From Bacteroidales bacterium (lineage in GTDB: Bacteria > Bacteroidota > Bacteroidia > Bacteroidales > Bacteroidaceae), in the NCBI GenBank assembly GCA_030528885.1, contig JAUMXY010000006.1, positions 1 through 64,000 on the forward strand: a DNA stretch of 64,000 nt, read 5' to 3'. The position numbers were made by a program, and so were the translations under genes. Within the stretch, counting starts at the first letter, position 1. Every line of letters begins with the position of its first letter. A model generated the notes under the pieces. It was not told where the DNA came from and searched no databases. It saw only the letters and a program-made list of their open reading frames with translations. Shown here piece after piece: positions 19,698 through 28,365 of this stretch.

Positions 19698-21725
19698 TTA
19701 GCGAATGATGAATTTCTTACCTTTCGAGAGATAAACGCCTTTCGGGAGAGCTGTTGCATCTGTTCCCATCCTAACGCCAGCGAGGCTATAGATTCCCTCA
19801 TCAAACCTATCAAGTTCGGTCTCGGTCTTTTGGATAGAGGTCGCTACTTCTGCCTCATAGGCACGAAGCGCCGCACTTAGTTCTTTTGTTGCAGCTGTAT
19901 AAACGCTGGGAACTGTGGAAGTAAAACCTTCGTATTTCTCCATCGCGGCCTTTAACTTCTTGGCAGCAGCCGTCGTATCACCTTCCTTGAAAATGTTTTT
20001 TGCAGCCAACATTGTTCGATAGAATGTTCCCTTATAGGTATCGGCCAAGGAGGGAGCTGTTGTCAGCAGCAAGTTGCCGACAATGACAGAGTTCCAACCT
20101 TCTGCCATCTCGAAGTTCAGCACATAGCTCGCAGTCTTGGTGATGGAGAAATTGAATTCATATGCCTTAGAACCTTTGATCTTTTCAGCAGTGCTTTCCC
20201 TCATTGTGCCAGTAGAGGTCAAGGACAAGGCGGAAAAGACAGGGCTGTAAGTGACCGTCATGACGTTAAAGTTGTAGGTGGCATTGGCGGACATTGCTCC
20301 TTCGCTCCAATAAACAGAATTGAAAGAGACAACGTATTTGCCAGGCTTCAGCTGGAGCTTTTGGTCGGCATACAGGCCATAGTAGAGATTGCAAGCGGAA
20401 TTATCGCGCGCACTAAGATAATAGCCGGCGTCGAAATCACCGCCTTGCTGAAAGTACTTCATGCGTACACCCGGGCAATTGGCTGTACCACCTGCAGTAA
20501 CATCCTTTGTTCCTGAAGAGGTGGTGTTTATGCGCTTCCATCCTGCTGCAATGCCCTCTCCTATCACAGGCTGTTCGGCATACCAATCAGGCATATATAT
20601 TGTATCAACATTCAGCGTCTCGCCTACTTCTTCCACTCCATATACATAAGTAAAGCTTTCGGAGGGCATGGCACCGCCTTTCACACTAACGGCATTGGCA
20701 ATTGTCAGCGTGTATTCGCCATCAGCTACTGTGGCATCGGCAGGAAGGGCAAAAAGGATTTCGGGCTGAAAGCCTTCGGACTTCACATCAAGTGCGATAG
20801 CGGTATTGCCTGACTGCAACGTAGCTTTTACTTTGGAACAGTCAATGGAATCGCTGAAGGTTACGACAAACTCATTATCCTTGTCGCTTAACAAGTCAAA
20901 AGACTGGTTTTCTGGCGTAATGGAGAGTATTTCAGGCTCTTCTGCACCAAGACTGTAACGCTTGCAGAAGTTCCACACCTCTTCTGAAGTCAAGGCTTGT
21001 GCAGTGTCCATCGACCACCAATGTCCTTTTCCTGCGAGTGTCAGCAGCGCCACCTCTACGCCATTCTTTCCGTTGCGATAACGTTTCAGCGACGCAGGCG
21101 AATTGGGCTTTGATGATGGATAAGGCTTGATGGTGACAGGCGTTGCATCGCATCTGTTAAACTTCACCCAAGCATTGATATGAGACTGCACTGGATCATA
21201 CCCACAAACATCATCGGCTGTTCCATGCGTGTGGATAATGGGAACGGGGCGTGAAGAGGTGGCATTAGGTCCTCCCATCGGGTAGCCGCTTACAGGTGCG
21301 AAGGCTGCAATTTTGTCCGCCATCTTGTTGGCAGCATAATAAGTGAACATGCCTCCCATAGAAAAGCCCGTCAGGTATACACGGTTCTTATTGATGTGGT
21401 AACGAGAGTACATCGAGTCTATGATAGTTTCCATGAACTTCAAGTCGCTGGTACCCCCAATGTCCCAGGCCTTGTTAACACCATTGGCATACACAACAAC
21501 AAACTTAGCCGTATCAGCTATAGTCTCCCACTTTGCCAAGCTCTGCAGATAAGGAGCATCCTGATTGTAGCCATGACAGGCAATGACCAAAGCCGCCTGC
21601 TTGGGGAGTTGGTCGGGAGCATACACAATCATAGTACGTGTAGTTGTGCCCACCTTGATGTTCTCTATGGCAGATACAGCAACAGAGAAACAAAAAACGC
21701 TCAATAACAATAAAATTTTTTTCAT
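19698..21725 (-). CDS. CE1/PHB-depolymerase-type esterase with C-terminal binding domain and sorting tail
   Basis: A 675-residue secreted protein. Residues about 20-260 are an alpha/beta hydrolase of the feruloyl-esterase/PHB-depolymerase type with the CHGYNQ oxyanion region, nucleophile elbow GFSMGG (Ser near 122), an Asp in HGTADDV and a His in GKGHWW. An Ig-like segment follows (about 265-365), then a jelly-roll-like domain (about 380-560), a helical linker and a tail (IYSLAGVRM, GVYLSKGKKFIIR) like the other surface proteins here. It probably removes feruloyl or acetyl esters from xylan; that specificity comes from context. Own promoter R4 and strong terminator. Confidence 0.85.
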   Translation of the reverse strand: MKKILLLLSVFCFSVAVSAIENIKVGTTTRTMIVYAPDQLPKQAALVIACHGYNQDAPYLQSLAKWETIADTAKFVVVYANGVNKAWDIGGTSDLKFMETIIDSMYSRYHINKNRVYLTGFSMGGMFTYYAANKMADKIAAFAPVSGYPMGGPNATSSRPVPIIHTHGTADDVCGYDPVQSHINAWVKFNRCDATPVTIKPYPSSKPNSPASLKRYRNGKNGVEVALLTLAGKGHWWSMDTAQALTSEEVWNFCKRYSLGAEEPEILSITPENQSFDLLSDKDNEFVVTFSDSIDCSKVKATLQSGNTAIALDVKSEGFQPEILFALPADATVADGEYTLTIANAVSVKGGAMPSESFTYVYGVEEVGETLNVDTIYMPDWYAEQPVIGEGIAAGWKRINTTSSGTKDVTAGGTANCPGVRMKYFQQGGDFDAGYYLSARDNSACNLYYGLYADQKLQLKPGKYVVSFNSVYWSEGAMSANATYNFNVMTVTYSPVFSALSLTSTGTMRESTAEKIKGSKAYEFNFSITKTASYVLNFEMAEGWNSVIVGNLLLTTAPSLADTYKGTFYRTMLAAKNIFKEGDTTAAAKKLKAAMEKYEGFTSTVPSVYTAATKELSAALRAYEAEVATSIQKTETELDRFDEGIYSLAGVRMGTDATALPKGVYLSKGKKFIIR

Positions 21726-21774
21726 GTTCGATTAGGATAGTATTTTCTTAGTAAAAACAAATAGAATCATATTG

Positions 21775-21841
21775 CAAAGTTACCTATTTCTCGGGATGGG
21801 AACTATCTGCCATGATACCGTTTGTTTATGCCATGTTACAT
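21775..21841 (-). promoter_or_regulatory. Regulated promoter R4 (CE1-type esterase)
   Basis: The -7 box TAACTTTG is the complement of 21775-21782. The distal half-site GTTACAT is at 21835-21841. The proximal one is degenerate (GATACCG at 21814-21820) but exactly in register: 21-bp spacing and 31-nt gap. No -33 box. Confidence 0.7.
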
Positions 21842-21843
21842 AA

Positions 21844-21874
21844 AGCCCCCAAGAAACACTTTCTCTCAGGGGCT
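21844..21874 (-). terminator. Terminator of the GH115 gene
   Basis: On the minus strand AGCCCC pairs with GGGGCT around an inner AGAAA/TTTCT stem. It abuts the distal half-site of promoter R4. Confidence 0.7.
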
Positions 21875-21898
21875 GTTGAGTACAATCAAACCAGCATA

Positions 21899-24298
21899 TC
21901 ATTTATAGGTTATCTTTTGTATTATCTGGCCGGGGTCTCCGATGATAAGCGATAGCGTGTGCCGCTTTTTGCTTCGGTCAATCGGGAAGGTCATCAGATA
22001 ATCTTTTCTGTTTTCCATCACCTGCAACTTCCAAGGGAAAGACCATTCCTCAAACACATTTTCACAAACGACAGGTTTTCCGCCATCCAAGCTGACGCCA
22101 AATCGATTGCTGCGGTCTAACGCAACGGGCCACATAGGAAGTGTGGAGATACAGAACTGAATGCTGTCAGTTCCGTCATCCTTCACATCAAAGACAAGTT
22201 CAATGCGCTCCGACGACAGACTTGCAGCATCCTGAACCTCATCAAGAGGTTCGCCCAACTGCAAACCGACCCAATCCGTGCCAACCCCCTCTATCAAGTG
22301 GAAAGGTGCTTTCACTTTTAGCTTGTGGAGATTCAACGCATCATCATATTCGACTTTCTGCTGCTCGTCAGGAAGTCGGTAGGCAGAAGTCGGTGCCGTA
22401 ACGAGGTCTGGCATCATCTGGTATTTAGCACAAAAGCCTGGTGCAATCTCTGACATCATCTGGTCCCATTTACCATCAAGCAACGTGTTATACTCAGTCA
22501 GAAGCACTTGCAGACTGTCGTATGCGGCAGTCGCCTCGCCTGCTGCCTCTGCGCTTCCTGTTTCATGATTGCGCTGAGCCATCAGGAATTTGCGATTCAT
22601 CTGATAGGCAGACTTGACAGAATAACCTAACAGCTCAAAAAACGCAGGCTGCATCGCCTTGGGCAACTGAGTCTGAATAAGATGAACGCGATTGGACAAT
22701 GTCTCGTAAGCCGAAAGGCGCTGTTGCGCTGTACCTTCCTCAAAAGAGAAATTCGTGTCGTGCAAACGATTGTTCTCATCACTGTCCCATTCCATCTCAA
22801 AGCCCATATATTCAGGCTTTCTGTCCCATGCCAACTGATAATAAGAGTCAAGGATTTGCTGAAAATCATCTTTGTACTTCTTCCCGAAGATAGAAGAAAG
22901 CCAGCGAGCCTGATAACGATTAGCATTCTCATAACTGAACGAAGAGAAGTCCCAAGCCATGTCAAAGAAATACTGTACCGCGATTTCCATTGGCTTGATA
23001 TCGCCAACATTCAGAAGCCAATAACGGTCTGCGCCAGCCTGATACGCTTTCAGCAACTCTTCGTACATGAGCGCCGGAGGCGTCGTATTCAGCCAGAGGT
23101 AGTCATGAGGAGTGCCGAGGTAACTGATATGATAATATACGCCAGAGCCGCCAGAGCGCTTCCGCTCAACCTCATTGCTGACACGCTTCATATAGCCATA
23201 ATTATCGTCTGGCCACACCAAAGTGATATCATCTGGCACACGGAGCCCTGCATCGTAAATGTCGAGTGTCTCTTTATATGGCACGAATATCTGCGGAATA
23301 CCCGTCGCCGCTTTCTGCTTGTTGCGTTCCAGAATCTCGCGCTGGTCGGCAAAGACCTGCTCCAATGTGCGAGCACGAACTTTGGGGTCGGAAGAGCCCT
23401 TCATTGCCTCGTCATGCAGACCGCGCATACCCATCGTATAAATATTGTCATAAGCAGCTGTTTCGCGGATGCGGTCATCAAGCTTTTTCCAGATGGTCTG
23501 CTTGTTGGTCAGATAGTTCCACTCACCATCGCGCTCCTTGGTCCATTCGGAAGGAGCAGCATTGTTGAACAGCAAAGGTTCGCAGTGACTTGTGGTAATC
23601 ATGATGCCCCACTCTGCTGCCACCTTCTGGCTCTCTGGATGGCTATAGAAAGCGCCCGTGCAGGTATGCATGGCAGGAGCCAACATGTTCCCTTTCAGTC
23701 GTAGAAGAAGTTCACACACTTTATCATAAGTCTTGGGACCGATATCGCCCAGTTCTTTCTCAAAGTTCTCTGCCGACCAAGTCTTCATACCCCAGTCTTC
23801 ATCATTGATGAAAACACCACGATATTTGATTGTTGGAGACTGTGACACATAGTTCTCCTTATAATTAAGAGTCTTTTTCTTCTCGACTGGGACATCTGCC
23901 CACCAATACCATGGGCTGACACCTATCTGCTCGCTCACATGAAACACACCGTATGCCAAACCACGAGCATCACTGCCCACAATGAAGAGCCGGTCACCGC
24001 GAGTCAATATCTTATAACGTTCCCAATCGCCACGAATATCAGCCACATCAACATCGCCCAACCATCCCGACACATTATCAGCCGTTGCAAGGATAACAGA
24101 TGGCCCATCTACTGACCTCGCAGAAATGGAAGGACGAACGTCTGTCACTCTTTCTATATCATCACTCAAAACAACAGCCATCTTCTTCACGAGAGCAACT
24201 TCCGAATCAGAAACAACAATTCGGCAACGTTTCAAATCAACAGCTAAAGCAGCAAGAACAATCTGGAAAGACAACAATAACAAAAGATTTCTTTTCAT
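21899..24298 (-). CDS. GH115 xylan alpha-1,2-glucuronidase
   Basis: A 799-residue secreted enzyme (hydrophobic leader to about residue 20). It has the GH115 hallmarks: an N-terminal domain ending in GVSPWYWWADVPV, then FINDEDWGMKTW, LLRLKGNMLAPAMH, TSHCEPLLFNN, MGMRGLHDEAM, LVWPDDNYGY and LGTPHDYLWLNT through the barrel (about 160-480), followed by a helical region and a beta-domain. GH115 enzymes remove (4-O-methyl)glucuronic acid even from internal xylose. It fits the adjacent esterases and xylanase. Single-gene transcript from promoter R9. Confidence 0.94.
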   Translation of the reverse strand: MKRNLLLLLSFQIVLAALAVDLKRCRIVVSDSEVALVKKMAVVLSDDIERVTDVRPSISARSVDGPSVILATADNVSGWLGDVDVADIRGDWERYKILTRGDRLFIVGSDARGLAYGVFHVSEQIGVSPWYWWADVPVEKKKTLNYKENYVSQSPTIKYRGVFINDEDWGMKTWSAENFEKELGDIGPKTYDKVCELLLRLKGNMLAPAMHTCTGAFYSHPESQKVAAEWGIMITTSHCEPLLFNNAAPSEWTKERDGEWNYLTNKQTIWKKLDDRIRETAAYDNIYTMGMRGLHDEAMKGSSDPKVRARTLEQVFADQREILERNKQKAATGIPQIFVPYKETLDIYDAGLRVPDDITLVWPDDNYGYMKRVSNEVERKRSGGSGVYYHISYLGTPHDYLWLNTTPPALMYEELLKAYQAGADRYWLLNVGDIKPMEIAVQYFFDMAWDFSSFSYENANRYQARWLSSIFGKKYKDDFQQILDSYYQLAWDRKPEYMGFEMEWDSDENNRLHDTNFSFEEGTAQQRLSAYETLSNRVHLIQTQLPKAMQPAFFELLGYSVKSAYQMNRKFLMAQRNHETGSAEAAGEATAAYDSLQVLLTEYNTLLDGKWDQMMSEIAPGFCAKYQMMPDLVTAPTSAYRLPDEQQKVEYDDALNLHKLKVKAPFHLIEGVGTDWVGLQLGEPLDEVQDAASLSSERIELVFDVKDDGTDSIQFCISTLPMWPVALDRSNRFGVSLDGGKPVVCENVFEEWSFPWKLQVMENRKDYLMTFPIDRSKKRHTLSLIIGDPGQIIQKITYK

Positions 24299-24381
24299 TA
24301 GAGCAGTAATTAGGTTAATTAGATTGGGTATTTATTCGTCATCGCCTCGTGGCACGAGCCTACAGTAGCGGCATGACCATG

Positions 24382-24448
24382 CAAAATTAGCTTTTTTCTC
24401 GCAATGTTTGTTTTTCCATAGTTCCAAATTCTTTTATTTAGGTTTCTT
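24382..24448 (-). promoter_or_regulatory. Regulated promoter R9 (GH115)
   Basis: The -7 box TAATTTTG is the complement of 24382-24389. Degenerate half-sites GTTCCAA (24421-24427) and GTTTCTT (24442-24448) keep the exact 21-bp and 31-nt geometry. Weaker in sequence than R1-R3. Confidence 0.6.
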
Positions 24449-24479
24449 TTTCTCTGAAAAGAAGCTTTAAGTTCTTTTT

Positions 24480-24511
24480 TTTGTATGAAAACGCATAATA
24501 TCGTAAATTTG
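24480..24511 (+). promoter_or_regulatory. Promoter of the M6-like protease (TTTG-20-TAAATTTG)
   Basis: TTTG at 24480-24483 and TAAATTTG at 24504-24511 are 20 nt apart. No GTTACA repeat is present, so this gene is probably outside the adjacent regulon. Confidence 0.75.
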
Positions 24512-24548
24512 CCCAAGCTAAACAAACAAACTCTTTCTAAAAAGGAAT

Positions 24549-26309
24549 ATGCCAAACAATTATCACATAAGAAGATTAAGGACCTTACTATTGGGAGGGA
24601 TGATGATATTGGCCGCATGGACTGCTGCCGCTCCAGCCAAGAGACTACCCTTCAAGGTGACAAACAGCGACGGAACCACGCTTACCATCATGCTATGCGG
24701 AGACGAAAACTTTCATTTCTATGCAACAACAAACGGAGTACCTGTTATTCGCAAAGAAAACGGCGATTTCCGTCTGGCTCCAGAAATGACGGACAGCATC
24801 ACCATGAAATGGAACGAACGGAGAAACAGACGGAATGCGACAAGAGCCAAGAAAGCCAAAAGCCTATTGCAAAGCCGCGCTTTGGGAAAATCATCTGCAT
24901 ATACAGGAAAGAGAAAAGGCATTGCGATTCTTGTGAATTTCCCCAACGCCCAAATGCATTCAACGCATGGACGAGAGATGTATAACGACTTTTTCAACAA
25001 GAAGAATTACAAAGGCTTTGAACAGGCAGGCTCAGTAAGCGACTATTTCCGTGACCAGTCATACGGGAATTTCGAACTGACATTTGACGTTTATGGTCCC
25101 ATCATGGCTGAACATCAATATGGATACTATGGCGCTAATGACAGAAACGGAGACGACCAAAAGGTAGCGGAACTTATGGCAGAAGCATGCAGAAAGGCGA
25201 ATGCCGAGCATGATATTGAGTGGAGCGAATACGACTGGGACAATGACGGGGAAGCAGAACTGGTGTATGTCATCTATGCAGGATACAGCGAAGAGGAAGG
25301 CGCACCCTCAAATACCATCTGGTCGCACATGTGGAGTCTGGAAGAAGGACTACAGAATGGTGATGGGGATGGTGTCATAACATTTGACGGGACAAGGATT
25401 AACATCTACGCCATGAGCAGCGAACTGGCTCGCTCCACGGGCAATACGCTGAAAGGCATTGGCACGGTTTGCCACGAATTCAGCCACTGCTTGGGAATCC
25501 CAGACTTCTACAACCCCAGCTTCGATGGGGGATTTGGCATGAACGCCTGGGATGTCATGGACGAAGGCGCATACAACGGGAAGGAGAGGAACGGAGAATG
25601 CCCCATTGGTTATACTGCCCACGAAAGATGGCTGGCTGGATGGCTCACGCCCATTGAGCTGAAGGAGCCTGTCACTATCAAGAACATGCCAGCCTTGCAG
25701 GATTCCGCAGTCGCATACATCATCCACAACGAAGGCAACAACAACGAGTACTTTATGCTTGAAAACCGACAGAACAGAGGATGGTTTCAATATGTCAACA
25801 AACTAACAAACTGCCATGGCTTGATGGCTTATCACGCAGACTACGATAAATACATCTGGAATTATGGATTCCCAAACGAGGACAAAGACCATCAGCGCAT
25901 GTGCATCATACCTGCAAATGGAGAGTACGGCACACTTAGAGGCGCCAGCGGCAACAAATACTACTCCGTTTCGGAGGAGCAGCTTCGCGGGCATCTTTTT
26001 CCAGGATTGCAACAGGTGACAGAACTAACCAACACCTCCCACCAGGATGCAGGGGGAACTCTTTTCAACAAGAATACAGACGGAACCTTTTCAATGAACA
26101 AGCCTGTTACCGACATCACAGAAAGCAACGGTCTCATTTCTTTCCAGTTCATGGGAGGGGATGACACCTCCAGCATTAAGGACGTAGGGACGAAAGAGAC
26201 TGAAGCAAGTTTCTTCACCATAAATGGAATCCTGGCAACCCCTCCATTGAAACCTGGCATATACATCAAGAAGCAAGAAGGAAGCACCCAAAAGGTTCTT
26301 GTCAAATAA
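24549..26309 (+). CDS. Secreted M6-like zinc metalloprotease with sorting tail
   Basis: A 586-residue protein with a signal peptide (about 1-30) and a propeptide-like region. The protease domain carries the zinc motif HEFSHCLGIPDFYN (first His near residue 308), and a Met-turn-like NAWDVMDEG follows. This is the M6/immune-inhibitor-A type. The end (FFTINGI, PGIYIKK, QKVLVK) resembles the short sorting tail seen on three other proteins here, which suggests surface attachment or secretion. The start ATG at 24549 follows an AAAGGAA. It is transcribed away from the GH115 gene. Confidence 0.88.
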   Translation: MPNNYHIRRLRTLLLGGMMILAAWTAAAPAKRLPFKVTNSDGTTLTIMLCGDENFHFYATTNGVPVIRKENGDFRLAPEMTDSITMKWNERRNRRNATRAKKAKSLLQSRALGKSSAYTGKRKGIAILVNFPNAQMHSTHGREMYNDFFNKKNYKGFEQAGSVSDYFRDQSYGNFELTFDVYGPIMAEHQYGYYGANDRNGDDQKVAELMAEACRKANAEHDIEWSEYDWDNDGEAELVYVIYAGYSEEEGAPSNTIWSHMWSLEEGLQNGDGDGVITFDGTRINIYAMSSELARSTGNTLKGIGTVCHEFSHCLGIPDFYNPSFDGGFGMNAWDVMDEGAYNGKERNGECPIGYTAHERWLAGWLTPIELKEPVTIKNMPALQDSAVAYIIHNEGNNNEYFMLENRQNRGWFQYVNKLTNCHGLMAYHADYDKYIWNYGFPNEDKDHQRMCIIPANGEYGTLRGASGNKYYSVSEEQLRGHLFPGLQQVTELTNTSHQDAGGTLFNKNTDGTFSMNKPVTDITESNGLISFQFMGGDDTSSIKDVGTKETEASFFTINGILATPPLKPGIYIKKQEGSTQKVLVK

Positions 26310-26410
26310 CACAAGCCTGAGATTTTCCATAACACTCGCATCGAATCAGCATCATCGGAAAAAGCAAGTTTGAAGCAACAGCCCATTCCCCTCTTTTTGT
26401 ACCTCAAAAC

Positions 26411-26479
26411 AGGTGAGAGTCTCACCGCCACATAGGTAAGAGTCTCACCGCTACATAGGTGAGAGTCTCACCTGTTTGG
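26411..26479. repeat. Tandem palindromic array A3 (3 units, period 23 bp)
   Basis: The palindrome GGTGAGA-G-TCTCACC starts at 26412 and 26458, with a one-base variant (GGTAAGAGTCTCACC) at 26435, so the period is exactly 23 bp. A further imperfect palindrome AAAGTG-TGA-CACTTT lies at 26486-26500. The array lies between two convergent genes, before their shared terminator. Nothing else was seen in 26310-26565. Confidence 0.9.
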
Positions 26480-26565
26480 GGGTGTAAAGTGTGACACTTT
26501 GCGAGTCCTTTTTTCTTCAATCATAAACAAGCCCATTGAGACACCTGCGACCAACAACATACATA

Positions 26566-26606
26566 AAAAACGGCGGAAACAATCGTGCTGTTTCCGCCGT
26601 TTTTTA
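26566..26606. terminator. Bidirectional terminator between protease and SusD2 genes
   Basis: AAAAAACGGCGGAAACA pairs with its complement around a 7-nt loop, giving A-tract and T-tract on either side, between convergent genes. Confidence 0.93.
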
Positions 26607-26627
26607 TGCTTTCTGAAAATAACTCCC

Positions 26628-28313
26628 TTACTCTAAAGGAAGGAACCAATTCTTTCTGTCACACAAGAAGGTATATAAGGCTGCATCATAATTGGATGCT
26701 CCATTGCGTGACGCCACCTTCTCGGCAAGGAACGCAGGGTCATTGCGATGGTCGGAGAGACGCATGAGGTCATAGAAACGCAAGCCTTCCGCTGCTGTTT
26801 CCAATGCCATTTCATCACAAATCTTATTCTCGACAAAGAGAATGCTGTCATTCAGTCCGGCCAGTTCTGGTATCACATAGGTCGTATCAGCATCAGCGCT
26901 TCCGCAACCACGCGCATGCAGACCCTGAGTATTGGTGCGGAGGAAGGTGTACTCGCTGAAAGAGATGAGATTGCCAGCTGCCAACTTCTCCTTTTCAGAC
27001 ATGAACTTATCTATATTATCTTTGCAAAGACCACGCTTCAGCACAAAGAATGCGGCTTCAGGGAATCCTGCACGATTGAGCGCTTCCGCATAGCGCAGAT
27101 ACACATGCTGAAGTCTATACAGGCTGACATTGCCCGTACTATGCTTATGGCAAGTCTGACGCAGGGACGAATGAGCAGTTGAAGATGAAGACTCATTGCG
27201 CAAGGCATAGATGCTATACTGACGCAAGTCACCACGCATGGATTCGTTTCTGTACACCATCGTATCAGCAGGCGCCACTGTGTCAGGGAGCAGCGTCACT
27301 GGGTCTGAATAGACATGCACATAGCGCTGAGAACGAGATAATTCATCGTAAGCAGCAGAGTGGGTTGCCTGATAGTAATAGTTATTGTCTTCTGTAGAAT
27401 TGAACACATCTGCAAGCCTTGACACGATACCATCGTATTCTTCGGTTTCCATTGGAATCAATGTAAGAATTTCTGACGAAGAAGCATTCGTAAACTGAGA
27501 AGCATAGCCATCGACAATGTCCTCAAAGTCATAAGTGCTCCATGCTATGGAAGCGACTCCTGTTGGGCGCACGTCGCCCTGCTTGGTCAGGAAGCTGTGA
27601 TAATACTCCGCTGCCTCGCTGTATCTTTCAGCCCACAGGCACAGGTCACCAAGGAGAACCTTCATTGGAATATAGAATTTCCTTGAACTCAGCGAATTGA
27701 TAGCGCCATAATCAGGGAATTCCACTTCGGCATGAGCCTTCAAGTCATCAATGAAGAAGTTAGCAATCTGCTTCACATCGTAATGCGGGAATAATGAAGG
27801 ATCTGCCTCTTTCTCTGTCAGAAGCGGCTGAGTATAGAACGGAACTGAACCATAATTGATGGCCAACTGAAGATACGTCCATGCACGATACGCCTTGATA
27901 ACAGCAAATTCTTTTTCAAAAACCTTGTACCCGCGCTTTGCCAAAGCTGTATCGGCCGTCGCTATGAAATAATTGCAATTCTGTATGATAGCATAATAAT
28001 CACGCGCGTTATTATACGGATTATCGGCACCTACCGTAAAATTCGCTATATCTTGAAGGTCAAGTGTAGCACTGCTCGTAAGCGTGGTAAGGTCGCCTCT
28101 CAGCTCACCCAACAGAATAGTACGATCAGCAATGGTCTGCATCTTGTTGATGACTCCCATCAGCGAATAGACTGTATCGTTAGGCGTATTGAGCCTGTTG
28201 TCTTCAACAAAAGAGACGAGGTCGCTGTCTGACTCTGTACAAGACGTCAAACTCCCGACTCCGCAAAGGGAAAGAGCTAACGCTGCGAGAGGAATTATAT
28301 TTTTTAGTTTCAT
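26628..28313 (-). CDS. SusD/RagB-family surface lipoprotein (pair 2)
   Basis: A 561-residue lipoprotein (lipobox around LTSC near residue 25) with the alpha-helical TPR-type fold of SusD/RagB: an early NYFIATADTAL-type helix, a YRAWTYLQLAINYG motif, and a C-terminal RYAEALNRAG and EGLRFYDLMRLSDHR. It should bind a glycan or peptide-glycan at the cell surface and cap the adjacent SusC channel. Last gene of the seven-gene operon, 52 bp after SusC2. Confidence 0.9.
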   Translation of the reverse strand: MKLKNIIPLAALALSLCGVGSLTSCTESDSDLVSFVEDNRLNTPNDTVYSLMGVINKMQTIADRTILLGELRGDLTTLTSSATLDLQDIANFTVGADNPYNNARDYYAIIQNCNYFIATADTALAKRGYKVFEKEFAVIKAYRAWTYLQLAINYGSVPFYTQPLLTEKEADPSLFPHYDVKQIANFFIDDLKAHAEVEFPDYGAINSLSSRKFYIPMKVLLGDLCLWAERYSEAAEYYHSFLTKQGDVRPTGVASIAWSTYDFEDIVDGYASQFTNASSSEILTLIPMETEEYDGIVSRLADVFNSTEDNNYYYQATHSAAYDELSRSQRYVHVYSDPVTLLPDTVAPADTMVYRNESMRGDLRQYSIYALRNESSSSTAHSSLRQTCHKHSTGNVSLYRLQHVYLRYAEALNRAGFPEAAFFVLKRGLCKDNIDKFMSEKEKLAAGNLISFSEYTFLRTNTQGLHARGCGSADADTTYVIPELAGLNDSILFVENKICDEMALETAAEGLRFYDLMRLSDHRNDPAFLAEKVASRNGASNYDAALYTFLCDRKNWFLPLE

Positions 28314-28365
28314 CTTATTATACTTGTTTATTTATTACTAAAAGCCTATCAACTTCTCTGATAAC

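Noticed and set aside
26411..26479. Minimal CRISPR array
   Set aside because: Units of 23 bp have no spacers of typical length, cores are palindromic and no cas gene is present. The same holds for the other arrays.
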